From VRUE01 sp963737575 (lineage in GTDB: Bacteria > Actinomycetota > Thermoleophilia > Solirubrobacterales > 70-9), in the NCBI GenBank assembly GCA_963737575.1, contig CAVTTJ010000004.1, forward strand, positions 124,001 to 188,000: a stretch of DNA of 64,000 nt. The letters are read 5' to 3'. The translations under genes and the position numbers were made by a program. Under the pieces are notes generated by a model. The model worked only from the letters and a program-made list of their open reading frames with translations. It searched no databases and was not told the DNA's origin. This document shows positions 46,638 to 60,100 of this stretch, one piece after another. Numbering within the stretch: the stretch's first letter is position 1; each line of letters starts with the position of its first letter.

Positions 46638-49374
46638 TCAGCGCCTGCTTGCGCTTTGCGCCGCCCTTCTTGATGACCGCAGGCGGTTTTCGCCGTGATC
46701 TCCTGAGTCGTTTCCCTCCGCTCTGCGCGACGTAGGCGATCTCGATCTGTGGCCGGCGAGGCGCAGAGACTCCTCGTGTTGACCAGGTAGCCCTGCTTTC
46801 CCGCCGAGCAGATCGAGCCTGAAGTACCCGATCGGCGCGTCCGGGATGACCGGGACGACCGTCGTCAGCTTGCCCGCCCTTCGAGAAGGATTCAGCTTGC
46901 GGAACGAGGCGGACCTGGCCATCGAGGATGAAGGCGAGCCGCGGGAGCTTGCCGAATCCCGACACCGCGTAGGCCGGGCCCGTCAGCGGCTGGTCGAGCA
47001 GCGGCGTCCTCGTTTCACCGTTCCTATCGGCTGGCGGCCGGCGCACGATTCGGCCTCAAGCTGCGATTTCGAGCAGATGTTGCCGAGGTGCCGCTGGTCG
47101 ATGGCGAAGGCCTTGGGGAGGGTCACCGCGAGCGACCTGATGTTGGCGTCGCCGCTGCGGGTGCGCAGCTCGAACCGCATGCGCGGGTTCCTGCGTCCGC
47201 CTGGTGTCCTTGCGGCCGCCGAGCTGCCGGACGGTCATGCTCGGCTTGAACGGGAGGGCGTCGCAGTTGACCGCGTTGAAGTAGCGAGGAGAAGTCGCGT
47301 GACGGTGCCCTGGTCGCCGATCCCTGGCGAGTCGACCGAGAAGGCCGAGCAGTTGGTCGGGTTGATCGTGAAGTTCGGCTTGTCGATATTGACCTGGATC
47401 GACCGCATCCGGATCGGGACGCCGCCGATGATGCTCGGGACGCGTGTCGGAGACGGCCGAGACCTGCGCGGTCAGCGGATCGACGTGGAGCGCGACCCGG
47501 ACGACCACGACGCCGTAGTCGTAGGGGCCGGCGAGGGCCGGCGTGATCGCCGCGAGGCTGAGCGGCGCGCCCTTGAAGGGGCCGACGAGGTACATCTTCC
47601 CGATCGCGTGGAACGGGTGGCTGCCGGGGCCGGCGGCGACGTTGGTGGTCCCGATCTGGCGAGGACGGCGGGCAGCTCGGGCTCGCCAGCTCGGCGCGAC
47701 CCGAGGTTCTGGGCGGCGGCGAGGATCGCGGCTTCCGGGCAGTAGGTGATGCCGCGCAGGTCGCCGGTGAAGCCCGGCGGCATCCTGAAGTTGAGGTCGC
47801 CGAGGAACTGGTCGCCGTCGTCGCGGTCGAGCTTGAGGTGGAAGTTCGAGAATGCGCCGGCCGCGGGATTCGAAGTGCCGGCCTCGAGGCGCGGGTTGAA
47901 ACGGCCGGACCTCAGCCGGGCAGGGCGGCGCCGTGCGGGCCGCTGTCGAGGCTGAAGTTTGCGGTCGAGATCTGGTCCGGGAGAAGGTCGTTCCAGGGGA
48001 AGAAGTGGCGCGTCGACTGCGTAGATCGTGCAGTGGGTCGGCGTCGCCAGGAGCCCGCGATCCGAAGCGAAGAGGTGGATGTCGAAGTCGTCGAACGGAA
48101 CCTGGGGCAGGTCTTCGAAGTACACCGTCACCTGCCCGGTCTGCGGGTCCGGCTTACGGCGACCGACGAGCTTCGCGTGCATCCCGAAGCCGTCGAAGAC
48201 CATGAAGAGGCGGTACTGGTCGCCGGGCTTCGGTTCGCCGAAGTAGAGCGAGCCGGTAAGCGCGCACCGTCGAGGGTCGGGGTGCCGACGCTGAGAGTCC
48301 CGATCTTGGAGTTGTCGGGGCAGTTCGCCGGGCCCTCGGAGCCGAAGTTGGCCTGCGCGTCGGTGCAGGCCGTCTGCCCGTCAGCGGCGTCGGGGTTGAT
48401 CGTCAGCCCTTCGGGCAGGGTGACGATCGCCGACCTGATCTGCGAGGGCGAGACGGCGAATCCCTCGAACTGCTGCGCGCTGCAGATTAAGGTCGAGGCC
48501 CGAGGCCGAGTCGGTCTCACTGGTCGTCAGGCTGGCGTGGAGGAGCGGTTTGAAGGTCTCCCGCTCGCAGCCCGTCGATTGCCGGGTAGCTGCTTTCGGC
48601 ACGCGGAGGGGTTGCCGGGGTCCTGGTAGGTCTCGACTCAGGAGTCGGTCACCAGAGGCTGCGCCGGTGCAGGGGGTCGGATTGTCGGTAAGCGGTTTGT
48701 TGGGGATGCTTGCGCGGTCGGGCACGGGATGCAGCTCGTGTCGGCCAGCCCGGGGCAGCCGGCCGGTTCGCCCGGCGATCCCGCTTGGTGAAGCGATCGC
48801 GTTGTGGCTCGCGGTCTGCCGGGAAGCCCCAGATCGTGAGATGTCGCGCTGGCGCAGCGGAGTCAACTGAGTGATGTCCGAGACGGTGAAGCCGCAGGCC
48901 GTAGTCGCGAGCCGGTGCGAACCGTGATCGGGATCGCGATCGGGATCTCAGCGTCGGGACGACGAACTGGATCAGGGCCGTCTGGTCGGCCTGAGGAGCG
49001 AGGTCGTAGAGCGGCGCGGTGCCGAGCAGATAGTTCATGTCGCCCGAGTAGTTGGCGTAGACGGTGATCAGGCCCGATCTGAGAGTTGGAGGGCATTGGT
49101 CGAGGGCGAAGTCGGCCGGCGTGCATTGGTGATCGCGTTGATGTTCCCGAACAGCCCCTCGGGAGCGTTGAAGATGATGTTCCTCGCCGCCTCCGGGACG
49201 CCGGGTTCGTGCCAGGGTGAATGCGGTGTCAGGTCGGGATGGCCGCCGGCGCGGGAGTTCGTGGTGGTGGTCGTACGACGTGATTTCGCTCGGCGCCGCC
49301 GACCGCGGAGGGCGCGGCCGCCAGCAGCAGGACGATCAGCGATCAGGGCTCGCCATGATCGTCCTGGCGCTCAT
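46638..49374 (-). pseudogene. Large secreted protein, B2 subtype, operon 3 (heavily frameshifted)
   Basis: The whole length aligns by eye with the intact B2 protein at 18693-21482, but only across many frame changes, roughly ten or more in 2.7 kb. Recognisable pieces in order are: a signal-peptide core LIVLLLAAAPSAVG; 'NFGSEGPANCPDNSKIGTLS'; 'HAKLVGRRKPDPQTGQVTVY'; 'DLPQVPFDDFDIHLFASDRG'; 'GDLNFRMPPGFTGDLRGITY'; 'MYLVGPFKGAPLSLAAITPA'; and 'AFAIDQRHLGNICSKSQLEA'. The start is ATG 49374 after GGGGAG, overlapping the end of the A2 gene. The exact stop is uncertain because of the indels. Either real decay or a poorly polished stretch of assembly. Confidence 0.65.
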
Positions 49375-52300
49375 TTGCGTGCTCCCCTTGCCTCTTCTTG
49401 TGTGCTGCGGTTCTGCCTTCTTCTTGGCCTGCTTCTTCACGCACTTGCCGTGCTTCTTGACGAAGCCCTTCCCGCAGCCTGACCGCGCGGCGTTGCCCGG
49501 TTCGCCGGAGATCGTGCGGATCGCCGGCGGCGGCAGCCTTGGTTCCCGGCCCGTGGCACTCGTCCGACGCCGCGCAGAGCGGCCGGAGGGGGGACGTCGA
49601 AGAAGCCGCCGTCTTCGCGCGCGTCGTAGAGCTTCGCGACGGGCCCGTTCTGGTCCTCATGGGCGAGGTGTCGTGGGTGAAGAAGTAGGCGTCGATCCCG
49701 TCGGCGCTGACCGAGAGCAGGCCCGAGTCGAATGGGCTCGTGCCCGAGGAGATCAGGCGACACGCAGTGCCGGTGAGAAGAAGTTCGTGGTTGTCGGGGT
49801 TGCAGTTCCCGGCTCCCTGGACCTCCCACTCGTAGACGTCCTTGCGCTCGTTGCCGTCGCGCAGCACCAGGGCATCCGTCGAGTCGAAGAAGACCCGGCC
49901 GTCGTCGGTGAGGCTGAGCCCGTGCGATGCGAGGCTCGCGTCGCCGGTGGCCGGAGCGTTCGTCGGCGTGCATGAGGCGCAGTTCGAGCGCTTCATCGTC
50001 GGCCGAGTAGCGGTAGACCTCGCCGTGGCCTTCGTTGAGGAAGCCGGACTCGAGCGGTTGGCTCGTCGCGAACACAGCGTAGGCACCGGACGGGCGTGAT
50101 CTGGAAGTCGCCGTAGTGGTGGGTTCCAGCCTGATCGACCGCGTGCACGATCGCGGGGTTGTCGATCGGGTGGTAGGCCCCGGGCGTGTAGCCGTACTCG
50201 AGGACTTCGGATCCGGTCGAGACGTAGACATGCTTACTCGTCGCGTCGACCGCGACACCCTGCGAGGCACTGATTTCCCCGGCCCCGAATTGACCCAGCA
50301 CGCTACCCGTCGAGTCCGTCCATTCGATCCTGTCGCCCCTGTCGATATAGCGGTCGCCGTTTTCGGGGTCCGTGTAGATCCTGAAGGTGGATCCGTTGAG
50401 TTCAGTCCCCGGCACGGTGGGGTTGCCGGCTTCAAAATCGGTCGCGTTGTATTCGAGCAGCGGCCCGCCGAAGTACCCGAGCGCGAAGGCATGGCCTGAG
50501 GAATCCGCGCCGACCGGGCACGGAGAGACACCTTCCGTACTCAGCCCGGTGACGCTGTAGTCGGAGTTGCTGATCGGAGCAGTGACCGAACTCGGCTCGA
50601 AGCGCCAGATCGTCGACGGGTAGTCGCCCACGTAAACCGCGCCATTCGACTGGTCGACAGCGACGCCGCACGCCTCGTTGAAGCCGGTCAGTTCACCCAG
50701 CGGTTCGCCGGAACTCGCGAAGAGCCTGACGGCCCCGCTATTGGTGGTGACGTATAGAGCGCCCGCAAGGGGGCTGCCGGGTGAGTTGTCGACCGCGATC
50801 TCGCCTTCCCCGCCGAAGCCGAGGGACTGGCCGCTGATTTCGTTGGTTCCGGCACTGGGTCCCGCCGTGAAGTTGTCAGGGGCACCACTCGAGGCGAAGC
50901 GAAGGACCGCTTCCGCTTCCCGCTCGGCGACGTAGACGTCGCCGTTCGTCTGGTCGACGGTAAGCGATTCGGGGCCTTCCAGGCCGCTCAGGAAGGTCCC
51001 CGGCAGGCGCTTATGGCTCGCCGGCTCCGGGCCCGGCTTGCCTTCGCTGGAGTCGATGGTCGCGACGAATCGCGGGTCGGACCCGGGCTCGACCACGTAG
51101 AGGTTCGCCTGGTTCTTCGTGCCGAGCGAGCCGTCCAGCAACTCCGGGCTGAGGAAATAGAAGGTTCCGTCGCCGCTCGCGAGTCCGGCGCCGCCGGCGA
51201 AGGCGAGGGCGCTGCAGTCCGGTTCTCCCGAACCGACATTCCAACCCGGTACACCCGGCGGTTCGCAGCTGTCGTCGTTGCTGGCTGAGCTGCCGTTAGT
51301 GCTGATCAGGCGGACGCTCGCCGTGCCGGCGTTGATCGTCGCCTCGTAGATGTCGGCGCTGCCGTCGGTGTCGGCGCCCACCAGGTGGTCCCTGGTGGTG
51401 AAGAAGACCCGTGACCCGTCGCCCGTCATCCCATCGAAGAGGACGCCTTCGCTCACACCCGGGGTGAGGTCGATCGAGTCGGGGGAGCTTCCGACGTGCA
51501 GGTAGAGATGGAAATGGTCGTTCCCAGCGGCGTCCGTCGAGGTCTTCTGGCCAACGAGGATCCGGGAGCCGTCTTCGGAGATGTCGAGCTCCGCGATTCC
51601 GGCCGGGTTCGACGGTCCATGGCATTGCCCTGCGCCCTGGAGGCAGGCCAGGGGGGTGCCGGAGGGTCCGGTCGAGACGACCTGCGTCGTGCCGCTCTGG
51701 AGGTTGCGGTCGTAGATCGAGACGTCGCCGGTGCCGTTGTTCCCGGCCGGCTCGAACTGCGAGGTCGAGGCGAAGACGAAGTGGCTCCCATCGGCCGAGA
51801 AGTGCTTCCTCACCAGCCCGTCGGCGGCCGCGCCGGGCTGTGGGATCGACCCCTTCATTCCCTGGACCAGGCTTCCGTCCTCGAGGTGCACCGGGATTCC
51901 GGTTGAGCTGTCTCCGAAGCAGGGGGAGCAGATTTCGGGCCCGCCGAAGGCGAAGTTCTGAAGGGTGGGGTCGGCTTCGGCCAGAGTCGAGGAGAACGGC
52001 GACGAAGCGTTCGGGTCGTTCGCCGGAATCCCGACGTAAGAGGTGGTCCAGCCGCCGGCGCCGCGCACGGCGACGTATGGATCGACGCCGCGGTTGGTCG
52101 GGTTGCCGGCGACCCCGGGGAGGGCGCCGTTGTGGATCCCGTACAGCACCCGCGAGGGGTTCTCCGCCCGCGGGTATCCGTCGAATGGCGTCTGGCCGGG
52201 GACGAGCGTCGACTCGACGTCGTACCCGCCCGCGTGCGCGGCGGAGACGAGCTCATAACCACGGCAATCCGAGACCAGCGCCGATCCCGTCTGCTGGCGT

Positions 52301-54384
52301 GCCAGCACGTTGGGACAGGTGTCGACGAGTTCCGGTTCGAACGGATAGGTCGAGAAGTGCAGGTCGGGGCCGTAGGTCGTCCCGGCAGCGTTCGTGGCGA
52401 TCGCCCGGTAGTAGTAGGTGGTTCCCTCATGCAGGCCGAGCAGGCGCTGGCTCCCTCTCACGAAGCTGAAGTTCGCGCCGATGTGGGTGTCGGCGAAGGC
52501 GCGCTGGCACGGGTCGGGGACTTCGGTGCAGGGTGCGGTCCCGTACTCGAAGTTGTAGACGGTGTCCGCTCCACCGGGGTCGACCTGGGCATTGAGAAGC
52601 ACCTGGTCGGAGTGGACGCCGGTCACCGACTGTTTCACCTGAGGCAACAGGGCCTCGGTGCGGAAGCTGAGGTCGTCGCTGGAGCTGACCGATCCGTTGT
52701 CGGCAACGATGCGGTAGTGGTACCGCGTGACTGGATTCAGCCCCATGATCGCAATCGAGACTGCGGTGCGACCGGGCCCGGGGGGCGAGCCGGCGCTGGC
52801 GCCGGGCGGTGCCGGCAGCGGGACCTTGGTCCCGTAAGACGTGCCGGGGCCGTATTCGAACCAGTAGTTGGTCGCGGCGCTGTTGCCGACGAACGAGCCG
52901 TTCAGGGTCGCGCTCGACGCGGTCACATCGGTTGCCGGCTCGGCACGCAGCCCGATCACTTCGTGCGGCGTCAGTGTCCGCTCGGCCCCCACCCGCGTCG
53001 CGTTCGCGTTGCCGACGACGACGCGGTACCTGTATGTCGTCTCGGTGGTCAGGCCCCCGAGGTCGGCGTGGACTTCGGTCGGAACCGAGAAATGCGAGGC
53101 GCCCGGGTCCGGCGAGCAGGTGACGGGTGGCAGCGTGTATTTTTCGGCCGCCGCGACTTTGTATTCGACCTGGCAGGAGGTCATTTCGCCGCCGCCGTTG
53201 GGGTCTACGGTCGCGTTGACCGACCCCGACGTCGGGGTCGGGTTTGTGTCCGGTTGGTAGGTGATCGTCGGCTGCCGCGGCTGCGGCGCGAAGATGTCGA
53301 CGACGTGGCTTTCGCCGTCGGCGACATAGGCGTAGCCCTGGGAGTTGACCGCGACCCCGTAGACCGCGTCGAAGCAGGAGAACGAGTTGCAGATAAAGCC
53401 GAACTTCCCGGCCGGGGTTCCGGCACCGGTGATGTCGCCAAGGTATTCGCCGGAGGGGGAGAATTCGCGCACCACCAGTGCGCCGCGATCGGAAACCAGA
53501 ATGTTGCCGTTGGTCGGGTCGACCGCGATGCCGGTGAGGCCCGGGTAGGAGCCGAAGCCCTTGGGCCCGAGGGGTGTTTCGGTTGCCGGGATCGTCGTCG
53601 TTTCCGCAGTGATCTTCCTGATGAAGATCCCGGTCGAGTCGAACTCGTCAATCTCGCGCTTTTCTCTGTCGACCACCCAGATATTGCCTTCGGAGTCGAC
53701 GGTCATCCCGGCGCTTTCCGGGTAGAACTGGCCCGTCGCATCGCCCGAGAATTCCCCCTTCGGCGTGCCGGTGATTTCATTTCCGCTGATGTAGGGGGCG
53801 GTTCCGGTGAAGTCGACAGGATCGCCGTAGCCGTCGAACTTCTGGACAACCGAGGGATATCCGCCGTTGAAGGAGTAGAGGTCGCCGTACGAGTCGCTGG
53901 CGGCATCGTTGTCCATCCCCAGCCAGATCATGCAGACGAAATTTTCTCCTTCGTGTCCCCACTTGAAGAAGAATTCACCGGAGTTGTCGAATCCGAAGAA
54001 TTCGCTCTGACCGCAGGCGGAGCTGGCCCCTCCGGTGCCCGCGAAGAGGGATCCCGTCTGAGCGCTGACCACGGGGTCGCGGGGGGCGGTTTCACCGCCC
54101 GACCAGCGGCCGCCGCCGTCCTGTTCGCTCAGCCTGGTCTGCGACGGGTAGGCGCTCCACTGCGAGATCACTCCGGTGCCGGGATCGCTGACCCAGACCT
54201 GGTCGTTCGCGCCGATCGTCACCGCCTCCGGGCTCGAGAATTCGGTCATCTGCGAGTCGTATGTACGCGGTGCCGCCGGCGCCGAGGCGGCACAGGCGCC
54301 GAGCGCTCCGCAGACCAGTGCCGCCGAGATCAGCCAGCGGGTCTTCCCTGACACCGTTCGTGCCTCCTTCTTTCGCGCTCTCAT
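49343..54384 (-). CDS. Secreted NHL/Fn3/TolB-like protein with nested NHL propeller, A2 subtype, operon 3 (frameshifted at 3' end)
   Basis: The first 1440 or so residues (to about 50100) are intact. The order is: signal peptide, NHL repeats ('GIAVDPTNGNILVSDRGALV'), three Fn3-like modules ('TNYWFEYGPGTSYG', 'TVYNFEYGTAPC'), the A2 signature 'LARQQTGSALVSDCRGYEL', and the TolB-like part ('HFSADGSHFVFASTSQFEPA', 'LDISEDGSRILVG'). After 'FVATIDSS' an NHL-like block is inserted ('SLTVDQTNGDVYVAEREAEA', 'GVAVDQSNGAVYVGDYPS'), and the sequence returns at 'IVHAVDQAGTHHYGDFQITP'. Beyond 50100 several indels must be crossed to read the end ('KGFVKKHGKCVKKQAKKKA'). The ATG overlaps the preceding B1 stop (ATGA). 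The precise stop is uncertain. Confidence 0.75.
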
Positions 54385-57102
54385 CGGCCCCGGGGCTTTC
54401 GCTTCTTCTTCGAGCTCGAGGCGCAGGCGGCCTCGAGCTTCGTCTTGGTTTCCAGCAACGCGCCGGAATGTGCGGTCATCCGCGTAGTCGCCCTCTTGAC
54501 GCCGCTGCAGAGGGTCTCGGTGTTCTGGAGAAGGCCCTTGGAACCGCCCTGCAGGTTCAGGACGATGCGCGAGAAGGGAACGTCCGGGATGTTTTCGAAG
54601 TTTGCCCGCAACCGGCCCTTGACGCTGTCGATCCGGGCGGCGGCTTCGAAGTCCACCTGTCCGTGGAGGTCGAGGGCCAGGTCCGGGAGCTGGTGCTGTG
54701 ACGTGCGCAGATACGCGGAGCCCGTGAGCGGTTGATCGAGCAGCGGCGTGTAAACCATCGCCTGGCCGACGAGCGAGTCGGCGGGGCAGGCGTGATTGGC
54801 GAAGTCGGCCCTCGTGCAGACGGTGCCGATGTGACTGTTGTCGAGGAGCTCGCCGCTCGGCAGGGTCACGGAGACCTTCTGGACGTTGGCTTCGCCGGGG
54901 GTCGCGGTCAGCTTCGCATGGATGGCCGGATGGCCACGACGCTTCACCCCGCCGGTGAGCTTCATGCTGAGCTTCGGTTCGAAGCTCAGGTTTTCGCAGT
55001 TCGCCACCTGGAAGTGCGGCGCAACGACGGCTCCTGTCCCTTCTTCGCCGAAGATCGAGCCATTGACGCTGAACGGTTCGCAGCTGGTGGGGTTGAGGGT
55101 GAAGCCCGGACGGTTGAGATCGATCCTGACGGTCCGGAGCCGCAGTGGAATCCCTTCGAGGATCCGCGGCAGGGGGTCGGAGACAGCGGTGACGTGGGCG
55201 TCGACAGGGTCGACATGCAGCGCGGCCCTGACGACCACGTTGCCGAGGTCATATGGCCCCGACACCGCGGGTGTGATGACCGCGAGACTGAGCGGTGCTC
55301 CCTTGTATGGGCCGGCGAGGTAGACCTTTCCTTCGAGATACACCGGACGGGTGCCTGCTCCGGCGCCGGCAACCGAGGTGCCGATCTGCGATGCGGCCGG
55401 GCAGATCGGGCTGGCCAGCTCGCTGAGGCCCGTATAGCTCGCGCTCGCCGCCGCCAGAGGATGACTCGGGGCAGTACGGGACGCCTGACAGGGTCGCCGA
55501 GAAGCCGGGCGGCGTCGTGACCGTGAGCCCGCTCAGGTTCTGGTTCCCGTCATTGCGGCTCAGATCCATCGTGAATGGGCTGTGAGCGCCGGCGGTGTTG
55601 CCGGCCGAGGCCGCCGCGAAGCCCGGGCTGAATGCTCGAGGCGCCGGTGGGCACGGGGCGCCTTCGGGGCCGGAGTCGAGGACGAAGAACTGGGTCGAGC
55701 TCTGGCTCGCGAGTTCCTCGTCCCAGGGCGTGAAGGTCGATTTGACCGGATAGGTGCCGCACTGGGTGGGGGTGGCCAGGAGGCCGCGCTCGGCTCCGAA
55801 GAAGTGCATGTTGAACTCGGTGAGGGGGGATTGCGGCAAATCGGCGAACGACGCGACGACCTCGCCTGTTCCGGGGTCGGGGCGATCGATCCCGCGAGTT
55901 TGATGTGGGTGCCAAAGCCGTCGGCGGTCAGGAAGATCCGGTAGCGGTTGCCGGGCTGTGGTTCGCCGATGTAGATGCCGCCTGGGATCGGCGCCGGCAG
56001 CGCCGGGCTGTCGATCGTGTCCGTCCCCACCTTCGCGAACTCCGGACAGCGGGCCCCTTCGGTGGTGCCGAACCCGCCACGGCGTCGGGGCAGGACGTCT
56101 TGCCATCGGCGGCGTTGGGGTTCAGCGAGAACCCGACCGGGAGCGTCAGGTTCGCTGCCTTGATCTCCGACGGCGAGGGGAAGCTGGGGCTCAGCAACTG
56201 CGGGACCGTGAGGTCGATGTCGACGCCCGAGGCCGAGTCGGTCGCGGTCGTCGTCGGCTTGGCGCTGAGACTCGGGTTGAAGTTGAGCTGATCGCAGCCG
56301 GTGCTCGTCGGCCACGGAGTGGCTCGCGCTGCTGACGCTGTTGTCGTACCCGAGGACCCTGACGCTGCTCGTGAGGGGGCCCTGACAGGTGCCGGGGTTG
56401 ATCAGGAACGGGATGTGCGGGCTGTTGGAGGGAGTGTTGCGGTGCCCCGTCGGCCCGAGGTTGCTCCAGCGCAGCGGCGTGTGGGAGTCATCGGCCGGGA
56501 CCCCCCAGAATTCGACCTTGAATTTCTGCACGACGAACTCCCGCTCCAGCCCGTCGGTTTTCGAGTCGAGCCCGTAGTCGGTCCCCGTCCTCGCCGCGAG
56601 TTCGATGTAGAGCGGGACGGTGAAGAATTCCGGGACCAGCGCGCAGCCAGGAGCCCGGCCTGGTTCGGCCGCGGGACCATGTTGTAGAGCGGTTCGTCGA
56701 CGCGTGAGGACGAGACCGCCGCCGGCATCCACAGTTGGCGAGATCGTCCCGATCTGGGAGTCCGCTGGGCACGCATTGCGCGCGTAGTCGGCGGCGGCGC
56801 ACTGCGGAGTCGCATGGGGATTGCCGATGAACCCGGTGGGGAAGCTGATGTCGAGTCTTTGGGGTCGTTGCACTGGCAGGTTTTTCCGAGCTGAGGCGAC
56901 TCGCGGAACTCGCCCGAGTAGTTGATCGTCACGTCGGGGTGGCCGCCGGCCTGGCCGTGGTCGGAACCGTCGCGAACGAGCGGATTTCGAGCGCGCTCGC
57001 CGAGCCGGCCCCGAGAAGCGAGCGCCGACGAGCAGCCGCCAGGCAGGACAGAAGCGACGGTGGGCTGCACGTCGTCCTTCCGCGGAGTGCCCGGTCAACC
57101 AT
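54381..57102 (-). pseudogene. Large secreted protein, B1 subtype, operon 3 (frameshifted in the N-terminal two thirds)
   Basis: The C-terminal 320 residues (54381-55343) are intact: 'VYLAGPYKGAPLSLAVITPA', 'LNPTSCEPFSVNGSIFGEEG', 'LDNSHIGTVCTRADFANHAC', ending AACASSSKKKRKPRGR. Further upstream, B1 features appear in changing frames: 'DLPQSPLTEFNMHFFGAERG', 'KVGTDTIDSPALPAPIPGGI', 'FPTGFIGNPHATPQCAAADY' and 'AGGHPDVTINYSGEF'. The start is ATG 57102 (MVDRALRG) followed by a degraded signal sequence. At least five indels are needed. The stop overlaps the downstream A2 start as ATGA, so operon organisation is preserved. Confidence 0.65.
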
Positions 57103-57104
57103 TG

Positions 57105-60100
57105 TGGTGACCCCTTTCGCGTGCGCCTTCTTGGTGCTGGCTTCTTCTTGCTGTGTCTTCTCGTGTGTTTCCCGGTCCGCTGCGGGGCCTTGGATCCCGC
57201 GTTGCCGCCCAGGCTCGGCACCGGTCCCGTTGGCCGGCGGCGCCGGCGGGGAGCTGCTCGGCGCCGTGGCACTCATCGGCGGCGGCGCACGGCGGGGGCG
57301 GCGGGACGAACTGGAAGCCGCCGCCGCTGCGGGCGTCGTAGATCTTCAGCGCTTCGCCGTTTCGGTCCTGGCCGACCAGGGAGTCGTAGGTGGCGAAGAA
57401 GACATCGAGACCGTTGGCGCTGACGCCGACCAGCCCGGGCGTCGGCCTCGATCGTGGCGACCCCGAAGGTGCCGTTTGCCGGCGGCGGTCCCGCTCGAGA
57501 TCAGCTGGGGGCGCCCCTCGACATACTCGTAGACGTCCCGGCTTCGTTCGTGTCCTGGGGGACGAGCGCGTCTTCGGTCTCGAAGAAGGTGCGACCGTCG
57601 TTGGTCAGAAACAGGCCGTTGTGGCTGCGCCGTCACGTCGGCGGTCGGCGGTTCGCCGTTCGGCATGCAGGAGACGCAGGTCATTTCTTCGGTCGCCGGC
57701 CGATAGAGGTACATCTCCGAGTGGCCGGCGTTGTCGTATCCGGTGACCTTGCTGCCGGTCAGGAACGCCATGTAGCTGTCGTCGGGGGTTACCTCCAGCC
57801 TCGCGACCGCGTTTTCAGAGCAGATCTGGCCGCCCTGGTCGGGGGTGCAGGCAATGCCGCTCGGATTGAGTGCGGCAACGAACTGGTTCTTCCCGTTGCG
57901 GAAGACGTATAGGTTCTCGGCGCCGCTGACGCCGTTGGCGCCGTGCAGCATCTCCGGCGAGAGGTAGTAGATGTCGCCGTTGTTGGCGGCGATGAAGCTG
58001 TCGGAGTAGGGCCTGCCGCCGGTCCCGCCCTGCGGGCTGGTGTATGACGAGTAGGAGATCGGGACGATGTCGCACTTGTTCGTCCACGAGGCGCTGCATT
58101 CGTCGGTGTTGCCGGTCGCAGGGTCATTGCCTTTCGAGATCAGCGTCAGCTGGTTCGGCGAGGCGCTTTCCTCACTCCACATGTAGAGATCGCGGCTGGT
58201 GTCGGTGTCGCTGGCGTCGGCGGTCAGGTCTTCGGTGGAGGTGAAGTAGACCTTCTTCCCGTCCGGCGTCATCCCGATGTAGTTGACCGCGTGCCCGGGG
58301 GCGATGTCATAGGTGATCGAGTCGTCGACCCGCATGTAGAGCTCCCGGGACCGCTGGTACGGTGTAGAAGCCGCCGGACTGGCGGCCGCCTCTTCGGTCA
58401 TCAGGATGTGGGAGCCGTCTTCGGAGAGCTCGACCGGCACGCCGAGATCGGTTCGTCGGAGTGGTCGCGGGAGATGACTTCGATCGTCGCCGTCTGGGTG
58501 TCGTTGTCGTACATGTCGCCCGGTTCTCCACCGATCGCGAAGGGGATGTCCGAGGTGAAGACGAAGTGGCTGAGGTCGGCCGACGCCGCGGTGCGGCCCT
58601 TGAAGGATTCGCCGCCGGGGATCGCGCCGACGTTGGTCGGCCAACGGTCGAGCTGCTGTCCCGTGCCGGTGTCCCAGACATAGGGAGGGATGAGCCGACC
58701 CCTTCGCCGTTGCCGTAGCCCTGGCAGCCTTCTTTTTCATTACACGGGTAGTAGCCGTCGTTCCAATCGACGAGTTTCGAGAGGCTCTGGTTGGCGAGGA
58801 CGTCGATCAGCCATCACGGGGTCGCCCTGGTACCATTGCCCGCCCCGTCATAGGTCCAGGGGGGCCCGCCCGCGTAGGCGGCGGCCGGTGCCGGAACCCC
58901 GACAAATTTGCTTTTCCAGCCGATGTTGGTCCGCGTCGCGACATAGGTGTCGCCGATGTTGTTCGCGGCCGGCCCCGTCCCGGCGATCAGTCCGAATGCC
59001 CCGCCGTAGACCAGCCGCGAGGGGGAGGTGGCCGTCGGGCTGGAGGGGAGGGTGGACGGGAAGATGATCGTGTTGCCCGCGTCTTCGGGCGAGACGAGCT
59101 CATAGGCGCGGCAGTCGGGAAGGGTGTTGGCACCGGTCTGCTGACGGACGCTGAGTTCGGGCAGACGGGGGGATAGAAGTTGAAGGTTTGATCCGCGGAT
59201 TCGATTCCCCGTAGACGTTGCTGGCGACGACGCGGAAGTGGTAGACGCCTCCGTTCAACCCGGTGATGTGGATATCGACCGACTGGTTGCCGGGCCCATC
59301 GGGCAGGATGGCATCTGGAACCGGGACGTTCGTGCCGTACGGGGGTCGTCCCGTACTCGAAGTGGTATTCGACATCGGACACCATGGGTGTTGATGACGG
59401 CATGGAGATCGGCGCTCGTGGCGGTGACGTGCGACGAGGACTGCGCGGCGATGACCGGTGGGCTGAAGGTGGTGAACGTTTCGTCGGCGCCCCTGGTCGT
59501 GCCGAAGCTGTTTTCCGCGACGAGCCGGAAGTGGTAGGTGTGAAGCGGCTGCAGGCCTTCGATGCCGGTCGGTGGGATGGCGGTGGGTCCGGTCGGGGCC
59601 TGGAATTCCCCCTCTGCGGTTTTTTCGCCGTAGAGCGTGCTCGTGCCCCATTCGAAGTAGTAGTTCGTGTCGAGCCCGTCCCCAGTGAATGAGCCATTCA
59701 GGTCCGCCGTGGCGTCTTGACTTCGGTCGCGGGTTCGGTGGTGGTGTCGAAGACGGCCGGTTTCGTCGTCAGGGTCGCGTCGTTCCCTTCGCTGGTGCCT
59801 TGGAGTTCGTCGCCACCACGCTGTAGTGGTACGTGGTGCCGGGCTCGAGCACGTTCTCGAGGACCGCCGAGACCGCGGTCTGGGAATTGGTGGTCCCGGC
59901 AGTCTTCGACCGGTGTCGTGTTCCCGTAGCCGGTGGTCGTCCCCATTTGAAGTAGTAGTGCGTGTCTTCGTTCGTCCCCAGGAAGGACGCGTTCAGTCTC
60001 GCGCTCTCTCGATCGATTTCGGTCGCCGGGTCGGTGTGCAGGCCCGCGACGAAATGGGGGATGAAGGTCCGGTCGGCGCTCCTGCTCGTGCCGTTCGCGT

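Noticed and set aside
46638..49374. Several separate small genes
   Set aside because: The short open frames are fragments of a single B2 gene; joined in order they follow the intact paralogue from signal peptide to basic tail.
49993..54384. S-layer, adhesin or sortase-anchored protein
   Set aside because: No LPxTG-type signal, SLH domain or named adhesin domain is visible in the A proteins, so only a general surface role is proposed.
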